DNA from: Soonwooa buanensis
GTDB lineage: Bacteria > Bacteroidota > Bacteroidia > Flavobacteriales > Weeksellaceae
Direction: 5' to 3'
Length of the DNA stretch: 64,000 bases
Assembly (NCBI RefSeq): GCF_900167905.1
Contig: NZ_FUYZ01000011.1
Span: 1 to 64,000, forward strand
Positions 16,422 through 24,803 of the stretch are shown piece after piece. A program made the position numbers and the translations under genes. Under the pieces are notes generated by a model. It was given only the letters and a program-made list of their open reading frames with translations, was not told where the DNA came from and did no database searches. Position 1 is the first letter of the stretch. Each line of letters begins with the position of its first letter.

Positions 16422-18123
16422 AACTAAATTAAATGTATTAAAACAAATATCAGGAGAACTGTCCCGAGATGAAGCCGTCTGGGCAAGCGGATATTTGGCT
16501 GGTATTGCGGGAGGATCATCAGTCACAGCCGTTGTGCCAACACAGGAAACGAACACTTTTGTTGAGAATGCCGTTAAAAAAATAACGCTGGCTTACGGAA
16601 CAGAAACCGGAAATAGTAAAAAATTAGCTACAAATTTAGCGGGTATTGTCAAGAAAAAAGGACTTCAGGTAAAGCTGGCAGATCTTTCCCAATACAAGCC
16701 CAAAGATTTGGCTAAAGAAGAATTTTTCTTTGTTGTTATAAGTACGCAAGGAGAAGGCGAACCACCAGCTCTTGCCAAAAAATTCTATGATTATATTTAT
16801 GAAAATGAAATAAATCTTAACGGACTAAAATTCGGAGTTCTAGCACTGGGAGACAGTAGCTATCCTTTGTTTTGCCAAGCTGGAGAAGATGTAGATTCAC
16901 GTTTTGAAATATTGGGAGCCCAACGTGTTATTCCATTAAAAAAATGTGATATTGATTATGAACAGGAAGCTAAACATTGGATAGAACATGTATTTGAAAC
17001 CGTTAATAAAAATATCGATCAGACTACAAAGAGTATTTCAGCTCCAAAGGTTTCTATTGGAAGAAAAAAATATCAAGGAAAAGTTTCAACAACAATTAAT
17101 CTGAATGATATTACCTCCGAAAAAGAAACCTATCACATCGAAATTGAAACCGAGGAATCAATCGTCTATCAACCTGGTGCAGCTTTAGGAATTATTCCTA
17201 TTAATTCAAAATCTATGGTAGATGAAATTATTGCGCTAACCGGGATTGATCCACAAAAGCAGATAGAAACTGCAAAAGTTACAGCGACCGCTGAAGAACT
17301 GTTATACAAACATCTTAACATCAGTTATCTGCTCAAATCTGTGGTTGCCCAATATGCAAAAATAACGGGACATACTATTCCAGAAGTCAGATTAAGTCTT
17401 CTTGATCTGCTTAGGATTTATCCAGTTAAAAATGCAGATGAGTTTGAAGAAATTATTCAGGTATTGACAGCTCAGGCACCTCGTCTGTATTCGATTTCAT
17501 CTTCTCCAGAAACGCATGGTGATACCGAAGTTCATATTACTGTTGCTAAATCAGAGTTCTTTATCGATGATGAGAAACATACCGGATTATGTAGTGGTTT
17601 TCTAAGTGAATTCAAGGAAGGAGAAGATATTGAGTTTTACATTCAGGATAGTGGACACTTCAAGCTTCCTCAACCGGACAAAGATATGATTATGATAGGT
17701 CCTGGCACCGGAATAGCGCCCTTTAGATCATTCCTTTGGGAGCGAGATGCAACAGGTGGAGAAGGAAGAAACTGGCTGTTTTTCGGAGATAGAACCTTCG
17801 TATCAGACTTTCTTTATCAAGCAGAACTTCAGGATTTTCTTAAAACTGGCAGTCTGACTCATTTAGATCTTGCTTTTTCAAGGGATACGGCTAAAAAAGT
17901 ATATGTTCAGCACATATTGCAACAAAAAGCACAGGAAGTATTTTACTGGCTGGAAGGTGGAGCATCTGTATATGTATGCGGAGCCAAGGAACCGATGGCT
18001 TATGATGTAGAGCAAACACTTCTTACAATTATTCAGAATGAAGGAAAAAGAAGTAAAGAAGAGGCGGCCCTTTATTTGGAAGAAATGGAGCTGAGTGGCA
18101 GATACGCCAAAGATGTTTATTAA
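16411..18123 (+). CDS. cysJ: Sulfite reductase flavoprotein (alpha) subunit
   Basis: This 570-residue diflavin reductase passes electrons from NADPH through FAD and FMN to CysI. A short N-terminal segment (DEAVWASGYLAG) resembles the CysJ lead-in. The flavodoxin domain follows (LAYGTETGNSKKLA, about 55-200), then the FAD domain (RLYSISSSPETHGD) and the NADPH domain (GPGTGIAPFRSFLWERD). It ends SGRYAKDVY, the usual flavoprotein tail. I use the ATG at 16411, which overlaps the end of cobA by 11 bp and implies translational coupling. Confidence 0.93.
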   Translation: MLSETKLNVLKQISGELSRDEAVWASGYLAGIAGGSSVTAVVPTQETNTFVENAVKKITLAYGTETGNSKKLATNLAGIVKKKGLQVKLADLSQYKPKDLAKEEFFFVVISTQGEGEPPALAKKFYDYIYENEINLNGLKFGVLALGDSSYPLFCQAGEDVDSRFEILGAQRVIPLKKCDIDYEQEAKHWIEHVFETVNKNIDQTTKSISAPKVSIGRKKYQGKVSTTINLNDITSEKETYHIEIETEESIVYQPGAALGIIPINSKSMVDEIIALTGIDPQKQIETAKVTATAEELLYKHLNISYLLKSVVAQYAKITGHTIPEVRLSLLDLLRIYPVKNADEFEEIIQVLTAQAPRLYSISSSPETHGDTEVHITVAKSEFFIDDEKHTGLCSGFLSEFKEGEDIEFYIQDSGHFKLPQPDKDMIMIGPGTGIAPFRSFLWERDATGGEGRNWLFFGDRTFVSDFLYQAELQDFLKTGSLTHLDLAFSRDTAKKVYVQHILQQKAQEVFYWLEGGASVYVCGAKEPMAYDVEQTLLTIIQNEGKRSKEEAALYLEEMELSGRYAKDVY

Positions 18124-18164
18124 ATGTGACGAAGAGATATTTATAAAAATCAAAGAAAATTATA

Positions 18165-19841
18165 ATGAACAATGATAAAGTAAACCTTTCATCAGTAGAA
18201 AGGATAAAGACAAGTAGTAACGGGCTTAGGGGATCTTTGAAAGAAAGCCTTGCTGATAACTTTACTGGAGCGATAAGAGAAGATGATCAGACTTTGATCA
18301 AATTTCATGGAATGTATCAACAAGATGACAGGGACAGAAGAGAAGAACGTGTCTCTAAAAAACTGGAATGGCTGTATTCTTATATGATCAGATTAAGACT
18401 TCCAGGTGGATTTTTAACTCCTGAACAATGGGTAGGACTTAATGAAATAGCAGAAGATCATTCTACGGGAACCATTAAAGTAACAACAAGACAAACGATT
18501 CAGTTGCATGGTATTTTAAAATCTCATTTAAAACCAACTATTCAGGCTTTTAATCTGCAACATCTAGATTCTATAGCCGCTTGTGGAGATGTCAACAGAA
18601 ATGTGACTTGTACAGCCAATCCATCGGAATCACCTTTGCACAAGGAAGCTTACGAACTCGCTGGGAAAATCAGTGAAATGTGTCTGCCCAAAACCCAATC
18701 TTATTATGACATTTGGATAGATGATGAACTTCTAATAGATAGAAAAGCAGAAGAAGATCCTCTATATCAGGACAGGTATCTTCCAAGAAAGCTTAAAATA
18801 GGAATCGCAGTTCCTCCTAATAATGATGTGGATGTTTTCATCAATGATATTGCCTTGATTGCTATTATCGAAAATGATAAAATAGTTGGTTATAATATTG
18901 CTGCAGGAGGAGGACTAGGAGCAACACACGGAAACGAAACAACATACGCACGTCTTGCTTCAATTCTTGGATTTGTGGATACAGAAGAAAAAGTATTAAA
19001 AGCAGTCTACGAAATTATTACGGTTCAAAGAGATTTCGGAAACAGAAGCGACCGAAAATTATCAAGACTAAAATATACAATTGATAAACTCGGTATTGAG
19101 CAATACAGAACCGAAGTAGAGAAAAGAACAGGTTTCAGTTTTGAACCTGCAAGAGAATTCAAGTTTGAGCAAAGAAAAGACCGCTATGGTTGGACTCAGA
19201 ATCATGAAGGAAAATACTTCTATACAATATTCGTAGAGCATGGAAGAATTCTTAATACTTCAGAATATCCTTTAAAATCAGGGTTATTAAAAATTGCACA
19301 AACAGGTAAGGTCAATTTCCGCTTTACATGTAATCAAAACCTGATTCTTGCTGATATTGATGAAAAAGATAAATCTGACATTGAAAATATTTTAACAGAA
19401 TTCGGAATTTCAGACTATACAAACGGAGCTAGTGCCTTACGCAAAAACTCTGTAGCATGTGTTGCTTTGAATACCTGTTCTTTAGCTTTGGCCGAGGCTC
19501 AGCGCTATTTGCCTTCTTTGGTAACTAAAATTGAACCCATCCTTGAGAAATATGCTTTGCTCGAAGAAGATATCACAATTAGAATGACAGGATGTCCAAA
19601 TGGCTGCGGTAGATCTCCTAATGCTGAAATAGGATTTGTAGGTACAGCCTATGGAAAATATAACCTTCACATTGGAGGAGACCGTCTAGGAATGCGTCTC
19701 AATACAAAATTTAAAGAAAATATTGGTGAAGAAGAAATCCTAGAAACATTGGATAAACTCTTCGAAAAATATGTAAAAGACAGACATGGTGAAGAAAGCT
19801 TTGGCGACTTTTCTTATAGATATTTACAAACTATAACATAA
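18165..19841 (+). CDS. cysI: Sulfite reductase hemoprotein (beta) subunit
   Basis: This 558-residue enzyme reduces sulfite to sulfide by six electrons, using siroheme coupled to a [4Fe-4S] cluster. The cluster ligands are C432, C438, C477 and C481, in the expected Cx5C and Cx3C spacing (TGCPNGCGRS). Siroheme-binding basic residues occur in KVTTRQTIQLHG and CGDVNRNVTC. Length fits the NADPH-linked CysI. It follows cysJ by 41 bp and is the last clearly intact gene before a region of gene decay. Confidence 0.95.
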   Translation: MNNDKVNLSSVERIKTSSNGLRGSLKESLADNFTGAIREDDQTLIKFHGMYQQDDRDRREERVSKKLEWLYSYMIRLRLPGGFLTPEQWVGLNEIAEDHSTGTIKVTTRQTIQLHGILKSHLKPTIQAFNLQHLDSIAACGDVNRNVTCTANPSESPLHKEAYELAGKISEMCLPKTQSYYDIWIDDELLIDRKAEEDPLYQDRYLPRKLKIGIAVPPNNDVDVFINDIALIAIIENDKIVGYNIAAGGGLGATHGNETTYARLASILGFVDTEEKVLKAVYEIITVQRDFGNRSDRKLSRLKYTIDKLGIEQYRTEVEKRTGFSFEPAREFKFEQRKDRYGWTQNHEGKYFYTIFVEHGRILNTSEYPLKSGLLKIAQTGKVNFRFTCNQNLILADIDEKDKSDIENILTEFGISDYTNGASALRKNSVACVALNTCSLALAEAQRYLPSLVTKIEPILEKYALLEEDITIRMTGCPNGCGRSPNAEIGFVGTAYGKYNLHIGGDRLGMRLNTKFKENIGEEEILETLDKLFEKYVKDRHGEESFGDFSYRYLQTIT

Positions 19842-19852
19842 ATCGAAATTAC

Positions 19853-19969
19853 ATGGATCTTATTCTATATCGACGGACAAAATTCAAGAAATTTGATTCT
19901 CAGCTTTTAGGATTCCGAATGTGTATGCGTTGTTTTTTAAACATCACTTTCACATCTATATTAACCTAA
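19853..19969 (+). CDS. Small ORF, possible cysteine-containing leader peptide
   Basis: This 38-codon ORF starts 11 bp after cysI and ends 11 bp before the next ORF. An internal ATG at 19919 would give a 16-residue peptide starting MCMRCF, with cysteines at positions 2 and 5. Such a Cys-rich start just upstream of a sulfur-related receptor could act as a cysteine-sensing leader. The coding status is uncertain, and no known leader family was matched. Confidence 0.3.
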   Translation: MDLILYRRTKFKKFDSQLLGFRMCMRCFLNITFTSILT

Positions 19970-19980
19970 AACAATTGTCA

Positions 19981-20245
19981 ATGAAACCTAAAAGACAGGA
20001 TGTTCTTTTGCCCGAAATAACTACATTATTATTTGCTCAATTTTATGCTCAGCAACAACTGAGTGATGTAATAGAAGTTACTATTTGATGCCTAGGCTAA
20101 ACGAAGCATACCAGAAAATAAAATTCAAATAAAAGTAGGAGCAACCAATCTTCTTAACCGACCTTACTTTCAATATGCGGCAGGTCCAGAAATTGGGGGT
20201 TTGTATTATGTGGCATTCACTTATGATTTAAAAACAATAACTAAA
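19981..20245 (+). pseudogene. Internally deleted TonB-dependent receptor remnant
   Basis: Two pieces of one receptor seem to remain. The first (19981-20088, 35 codons to TGA) starts with ATG and has a signal-like stretch LLFAQFYAQQQ followed by LSDVIEVTI, as at the mature start of a TonB receptor. The second (20096-20245, another frame) has GATNLLNRPYFQYAAGPEIG and ends YYVAFTYDLK, the typical C-terminal strands of such receptors. Almost the whole plug and barrel are missing. The second frame runs without a stop into the next gene. The receptor may once have taken up a sulfur source. Confidence 0.6.
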
Positions 20246-21763
20246 ATGAGCAATACCTTATACCCAGTATTTTTAAAACTTGAAAAACTCTCATTGTTAA
20301 TCATTGGAGGTGGAAATATTGCCTTTGAAAAATTAGAATCTGTTCTTACAAATTCTCCTAAAGTCTCGATAAAGCTTGTAGCTAAAGAAATTCTTCCAGA
20401 AGTTAAAGCATTAAAAACAACATTTCCTGACTTGATATTGTACGAAAGATCTTATGAAAAAAATGACTTTGATGGTGTTGATCTTGTGATTGCGGCGGTT
20501 AATAATATTGCTTTAGCAGAACAAATTCAAAAAGATGCTCATGATTGTAACTTACTTGTCAATATTGCAGATAAACCCGAATTATGTGATTTTTATCTAG
20601 GATCAATTGTTAAAAAAGGAAATCTTAAAATAGCGATATCCACCAATGGAAAATCCCCGACAATTGCCAAAAGAGTTCGAGAAATTCTAATGGACAGTAT
20701 TCCTGACGAAATGGATGAGGTATTGGATAATATGCAGGATATCCGAAATCAGTTAAAAGGAGATTTTAATTATAAAGTAAAAGAACTCAACAGATTAACG
20801 ACTCAATATTTGGACGATAATAAAGAAAAAGCGAAACCATCCGACCTTGAAATAGAGAAATTGATTAAGGTTACAAAAAAAGTTCAGAAAAGAGCTAATA
20901 TTTACTTAGCGGTAATTGGCGTTATGATCCTTTTTGGAGTATTGGGTATTATTATTTATAATTTCAATCTTTCTGAGGATATTCAGGTTTTTCTTAATAA
21001 GGATGGTCATATTTTTTATTGGATGCTTTTGGTAGGTTTTCTTGCAGAAATCGTGGCCGGATCAATGGGAATGGGATACGGTGTAATTTGTACAACCATT
21101 TTGTTACTATTAAATGTACCTCCTCCAGTAATTAGTGCGAGTATTCATTCTGCTGAATCTTTTACCACAGCAGCTGGAAGTTTTAGTCATTACAAATTAG
21201 GAAATGTCAATAGAAAAATGGTCTGGATATTATTTCCTTTGGCAATTATAGGTTCTATTGTTGGAGCTTTAACTTTATCGCATTATGGCGAATATTATGC
21301 ACATATTGTAAAACCTATTATCGCCTGTTATACTTTATACTTGGGGCTTAATATTCTGAGAAATGCTTTTAAAGGCGAAAAGGAAAATTCTTTCAAAACT
21401 AAAAAGAAAACGAATCTTAGAGTATTAGGCTTTGTTGGAGGTTTTATTGATTCTTTTGCTGGAGGTGGATGGGGACCATTGGTTACTGGGACACTCATTA
21501 AAGAAGGAAGAACACCAAGATATGTGGTCGGAAGTTCAACTGTAGCCAAATTTTTGCTGACGATAACAAGCGCGACTACATTTATTTTTACCATTGGTAT
21601 TCATCACTGGAATATTGTATTAGGGCTTCTGCTTGGAGGGGTTTTCACGGCTCCTTTTTCAGCGATGCTCACTTCCAAACTGCCGACAAAGAAAATGTTT
21701 GTAGTTGTAGGTACTTTGGTCATTATCATGAGTTTGATATCTATACTAAAAACCTTACTGTAG
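20246..21763 (+). CDS. Siroheme synthase (CysG N-domain) fused to TauE/SafE-type transporter
   Basis: This 505-residue protein has two parts. Residues 1-220 are a precorrin-2 dehydrogenase / sirohydrochlorin ferrochelatase of the CysG N-terminal/Met8 type: NAD loop GGGNIA (21-26), the catalytic aspartate D109 in NIADKPELCDF, and STNGKSP (132-138). Residues about 228-505 are a TSUP (TauE/SafE) membrane domain with about eight helices and the repeats EIVAGSMGMGYGV and FIDSFAGGGWGP. The soluble half completes siroheme synthesis after CobA. The membrane half may move sulfite, sulfate or another sulfonate. I chose the ATG at 20246. An in-frame extension upstream is only receptor remnant. It is the last gene before the right repeat. 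Confidence 0.85.
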   Translation: MSNTLYPVFLKLEKLSLLIIGGGNIAFEKLESVLTNSPKVSIKLVAKEILPEVKALKTTFPDLILYERSYEKNDFDGVDLVIAAVNNIALAEQIQKDAHDCNLLVNIADKPELCDFYLGSIVKKGNLKIAISTNGKSPTIAKRVREILMDSIPDEMDEVLDNMQDIRNQLKGDFNYKVKELNRLTTQYLDDNKEKAKPSDLEIEKLIKVTKKVQKRANIYLAVIGVMILFGVLGIIIYNFNLSEDIQVFLNKDGHIFYWMLLVGFLAEIVAGSMGMGYGVICTTILLLLNVPPPVISASIHSAESFTTAAGSFSHYKLGNVNRKMVWILFPLAIIGSIVGALTLSHYGEYYAHIVKPIIACYTLYLGLNILRNAFKGEKENSFKTKKKTNLRVLGFVGGFIDSFAGGGWGPLVTGTLIKEGRTPRYVVGSSTVAKFLLTITSATTFIFTIGIHHWNIVLGLLLGGVFTAPFSAMLTSKLPTKKMFVVVGTLVIIMSLISILKTLL

Positions 21764-21824
21764 AATGATTTTATTGATAAAAAGAGAGCTAGCTTATTAA
21801 GTGATAGATATGGAATGAGAATTG

Positions 21825-21855
21825 AGAAAACATCTTAGAAATAGGATGTTTTTTT
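21825..21855 (+). repeat. Right copy of 31-bp direct repeat; terminator
   Basis: Identical in all 31 positions to the tRNA-Arg terminator at 10081-10111. It forms the same ACATC/GGATGT hairpin and T-tract, and would end transcription of the sulfur cluster. Sequence on either side of the two copies differs, so the identity stops sharply at the repeat edges. Confidence 0.9.
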
Positions 21856-21950
21856 ATTTTTATCAATGTTAAATTTGTTTTAAAACTGTTTATAAACTCT
21901 TTTAGATTTAATCAAAATTCATATTTTTAATGAGTTACAAATTTTGAAAA

Positions 21951-22592
21951 ATGACAGAGAACGAAGCATTTATTTTTGAATCGATAGAAAACCAAGTTCG
22001 AATGGGATTTTTATCAATTGACGAAATTAAAGACAATATTTTAGATGAGATTGAAGACAACGAATTCGAAAATGAAATCTCGGAAGATTGGGCAAACAAA
22101 CACATCGAAACCGAATGGCAAGAACGATTAGAAGAAAGTAAAACTTGGAAAAATCCAACTGATACCGAGCGTCTGGTCGCTGCTTTTAATGACCTTTGCG
22201 ATCATAATATCATTGCGCTTCATAATGCTGGGTATACCACAAGCGATGGGGAATATGAAGTGGTAGAAGTGGAGCGAGAATTGAGAAAACACAATATCAT
22301 ATCGGATGGATATTGTTTTTATCATGAACAAGATTTGTCAAGGGCAATTTCGAAAGAGGATTCAAGTTTATATATAGCTTTCCAAAAAGTTGATAATGAA
22401 GATGATGAGGTCACAATTTCTGTTGGACGAAAGCTTGTTGAGATTCTTAATAAACATGGATTTGAAACAATATGGAACCAATCTCCAACCACAAAAATTT
22501 TGATTCCTAATTTCAAATGGGAACTTTTTTATGATGAAAAAAATCTCGATTTATTAGATTATAATTTAGTCGTGCAAAGAATGATTAAATAG
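21951..22592 (+). CDS. DUF6891-like hypothetical protein
   Basis: This 213-residue soluble, acidic protein has no signal peptide or membrane segment. The central stretch AFNDLCDHNIIALHNAGYTTSDG resembles DUF6891 proteins, whose role is not known. The assignment is from memory of the motif and is tentative. It stands alone between the sulfur island's right repeat and a strong bidirectional terminator, and is the first gene outside the island. Confidence 0.6.
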   Translation: MTENEAFIFESIENQVRMGFLSIDEIKDNILDEIEDNEFENEISEDWANKHIETEWQERLEESKTWKNPTDTERLVAAFNDLCDHNIIALHNAGYTTSDGEYEVVEVERELRKHNIISDGYCFYHEQDLSRAISKEDSSLYIAFQKVDNEDDEVTISVGRKLVEILNKHGFETIWNQSPTTKILIPNFKWELFYDEKNLDLLDYNLVVQRMIK

Positions 22593-22605
22593 AAAGGCAT
22601 AAAAA

Positions 22606-22635
22606 AAACGCTTCGAAATTTCGAAGCGTTTTTTA
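22606..22635. terminator. Bidirectional terminator
   Basis: A perfect 13-bp palindrome arm (AAACGCTTCGAAA and its complement) with A-rich and T-rich flanks lies between two convergent genes and should terminate both. Confidence 0.9.
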
Positions 22636-22637
22636 TT

Positions 22638-23051
22638 TTAATGATTCTCAACATATTTATGAAAATTATTGAGAATGTTATAATATTCTTGACGTTGACT
22701 CTCAAAAGAGTTAAGTTTATCAGGTTCTATGTCTTGAGAAATTCTCGTCGTCGTCGGATCAATCGTTTCGAAGTCGACAACCACAGTTCGACCATCTTTT
22801 GTACGATAGATAATCTTTTGGCCAGGGACGATACTTTCAAAAGTGCCAGCGTAGTCAAAAGAATAACTACCATCTTTTAGGCTCATTGTATTTTTAAATT
22901 CGCCACCTTCACGGAAATCGACATTCGACGCACCACATTTCCATCGGTTATCGACGACATTCCATTTTGCAATGTGCGCAGATTGTGTATACAATTCCCA
23001 AACCTTGGAAGCCGGAGCCAAAATAGTGATGTCAATTTTTATCGTTTCCAT
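22638..23051 (-). CDS. SRPBCC-domain (AHSA1-like) protein
   Basis: This 137-residue protein is a single START/Bet v1-like domain. Marks are the N-terminal ITILAPASKVWELYTQ, the middle WNVVDNRWKCGASNVDFREGGEF and the FESIVPGQKIIYRT strand. The AHSA1 subgroup contains Aha1-like and polyketide-cyclase-like proteins that bind small hydrophobic ligands. The ligand here is unknown. It is followed upstream on the same strand by a YdeI-like gene 51 bp away, and such pairs of small fold proteins are common in Flavobacteriia. Confidence 0.85.
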   Translation of the reverse strand: METIKIDITILAPASKVWELYTQSAHIAKWNVVDNRWKCGASNVDFREGGEFKNTMSLKDGSYSFDYAGTFESIVPGQKIIYRTKDGRTVVVDFETIDPTTTRISQDIEPDKLNSFESQRQEYYNILNNFHKYVENH

Positions 23052-23102
23052 ATTTTTTTCTTTAAAGTTAGTAAATTTTATTGAAAATGCACAAAAATCA
23101 TT

Positions 23103-23696
23103 TTATTCTTGAAAACCTTTACCTTGCATAATGTTCGGAATAAACTTCTCAATTCTTGCAAATCGTGTCTTAGATTGTTTTGCAGCCGAAATGTGGAGTA
23201 GATAACCGCGTTGGCGTCCAGGTGTCAATTTTTCAAAAGCAGTTTTCAAATCAGGATTCTCGTTAAACATGAGTTTTAACTCTTCTGGAACTTCATATTC
23301 CGAAGTCGTTTTCATTGCCACTTTTTTACCTTCTTTTTCGTTGTTAATTGCTTGTTTTATAAGATCTCGATAGTCGTTTTTGTGCGAAGCAATTTGGTCA
23401 AGACTTGTAATTTTCACCACACGACTAGACTGCGAGTTTTCACCCATTTGTTCCAACAGATTTTTAGGATCTTCCAGCAAAACGCCTTTGAAAAAACTCA
23501 AAACACAAAAATCTTTGAAAGGTCCAAGGATAATGATATTCTTGCCATTAACTTTATAGCATGGCTGATACCATTTAAAATCCTCCTGAACATCAAATTC
23601 CAAAACCAATTCTCGCAAAGCCGAGATTTCTTGACTCCATTTAGATTTTTTATCAAGGTAAGCATCAACTTTTGGATTTCTTTCTGGCTTTGACAT
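23103..23696 (-). CDS. YdeI/OmpD-associated family protein
   Basis: This 197-residue protein has an N-terminal DUF1801-like domain (FKWYQPCYKVNGKNIIILGPFKDFCVLSFFKG) and a C-terminal helical segment typical of YdeI/OmdA proteins (PEELKLMFNENPDLKTAFEKLTPGRQRGYLLHI, then AKQSKTRFARIEKFIPNI). In other bacteria such proteins are linked with resistance to cationic peptides, but the mechanism is not known. No export signal is seen. Confidence 0.85.
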   Translation of the reverse strand: MSKPERNPKVDAYLDKKSKWSQEISALRELVLEFDVQEDFKWYQPCYKVNGKNIIILGPFKDFCVLSFFKGVLLEDPKNLLEQMGENSQSSRVVKITSLDQIASHKNDYRDLIKQAINNEKEGKKVAMKTTSEYEVPEELKLMFNENPDLKTAFEKLTPGRQRGYLLHISAAKQSKTRFARIEKFIPNIMQGKGFQE

Positions 23697-23776
23697 TTTT
23701 TTTAATTTTTGAAAGATAAATTTAGATATTTTTAGAGCATATTTAGATTTTATTGCTAAAATTTTTAAACAGGTTC

Positions 23777-24712
23777 TTAGTTTAAAATTATCATTAAACT
23801 TCCGATACTAATAACAATCCACAAGATAATTGCAAGTAATAATGGTTTGAAACTAATTGATTTTAGAGCTTCTAATGATAAGGTTGAACCTATTAAAAAC
23901 AAGGTTAAATTTAATCCAAGTTTCGAAATTTTAGTAATAGTTGGACTTATCGAATCAAAAATCGGAAAATAAGTGCTCAATAAAATTGCAAGAATAAAAT
24001 AACCTATAAACCACGGAATTTTAATTTTTGTACCTTTTGTTTTAAACAAAAACATTGTTAAAATCGAAACAGGAATAATCCATAATGCTCTTGCCAGCTT
24101 AACTGTTGTCGCAGTTTTCAAGGCTTCATCACCAAATTTGCTCGCAGCCCCAACCACCGAACTCGTGTCATGAATCCCGATCGCGCACCACAATCCAAAG
24201 TCATGTTGCGTCATCATCAACCAATGTCCAACACTTGGATAGATAAACAATGCAATCGAATTTAATGAAAAAACAATGGCTAAAGCTAGAGAAATTTGTT
24301 TGGTGTCGGCTTTAATAATCGGAGAAACTGCTGCAATGGCGCTACCGCCACAAATCGCTGTTCCTGCAGAAATGAGATAGGCGAGAGGTCGTTCTATTTT
24401 TAAAAGTTTTCCTAAAAAATATCCTAGAATAAAAATAATTGAAATACTAGCAATCGTCAATAGAAAACCAGATTGACCGACTTTTAGCGCTTCATCAAGG
24501 TGCAAACCAAATCCTAAACCAACAATCGAAATTTGCAAAAGCTTGTGAATATAACTAGAAACTTTGCTTTCAAAAGGATTTCCGAGAAAAATTGCCATTA
24601 TTAAACCTAATAACAATGCAATTGGCGAACTTATTAATCCACTGACACTTAGCGTTGCAAGAATGACGAAAATGATGATTTGGTACGAATGCTTTATTTT
24701 AAAAACTTGCAT
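23777..24712 (-). CDS. YeiH-family putative sulfate exporter / UPF0324 membrane protein
   Basis: This 311-residue protein has about ten hydrophobic segments and the family signatures GTAICGGSAIAA and AIGIHDTSSVVGAA. YeiH proteins are annotated as putative sulfate exporters, but the substrate has not been settled. It lies 2 kb outside the right repeat of the sulfur island, so a functional link with that cluster is possible but not supported by operon structure. Monocistronic. Confidence 0.85.
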   Translation of the reverse strand: MQVFKIKHSYQIIIFVILATLSVSGLISSPIALLLGLIMAIFLGNPFESKVSSYIHKLLQISIVGLGFGLHLDEALKVGQSGFLLTIASISIIFILGYFLGKLLKIERPLAYLISAGTAICGGSAIAAVSPIIKADTKQISLALAIVFSLNSIALFIYPSVGHWLMMTQHDFGLWCAIGIHDTSSVVGAASKFGDEALKTATTVKLARALWIIPVSILTMFLFKTKGTKIKIPWFIGYFILAILLSTYFPIFDSISPTITKISKLGLNLTLFLIGSTLSLEALKSISFKPLLLAIILWIVISIGSLMIILN

Positions 24713-24803
24713 GTTCTTTTTTTTGACAAATTTCTAAAATATGATATTACAAAACCAATTGTAAAAATTTATAGTCTATAACTTTTTGTTATGAATGTTT
24801 TAT

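Larger units (their letters stand above)
10112..21824. other. Putative sulfate-assimilation island between direct repeats
   Basis: This 11.7-kb segment lies between two identical 31-bp repeats, the left one being the tRNA-Arg terminator. Every recognisable gene inside serves assimilatory sulfate reduction, siroheme or cysteine synthesis, or its regulation. Genes outside on both sides are unrelated to the pathway, apart from a YeiH-type transporter 2 kb away. No integrase, transposase or conjugation gene is present. The arrangement fits insertion or cassette exchange at the 3' side of a tRNA gene. Duplication of a terminator by homologous recombination is an alternative. Confidence 0.55.

Noticed and set aside
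20201-20245. N-terminal extension of the siroheme-TauE fusion
   Set aside because: The added residues match the C-terminal strands of a TonB receptor. The family-like start is the ATG at 20246.
23777-24712. YeiH transporter as part of the sulfur island
   Set aside because: It lies 2 kb beyond the right 31-bp repeat, on the other strand, with unrelated genes between.
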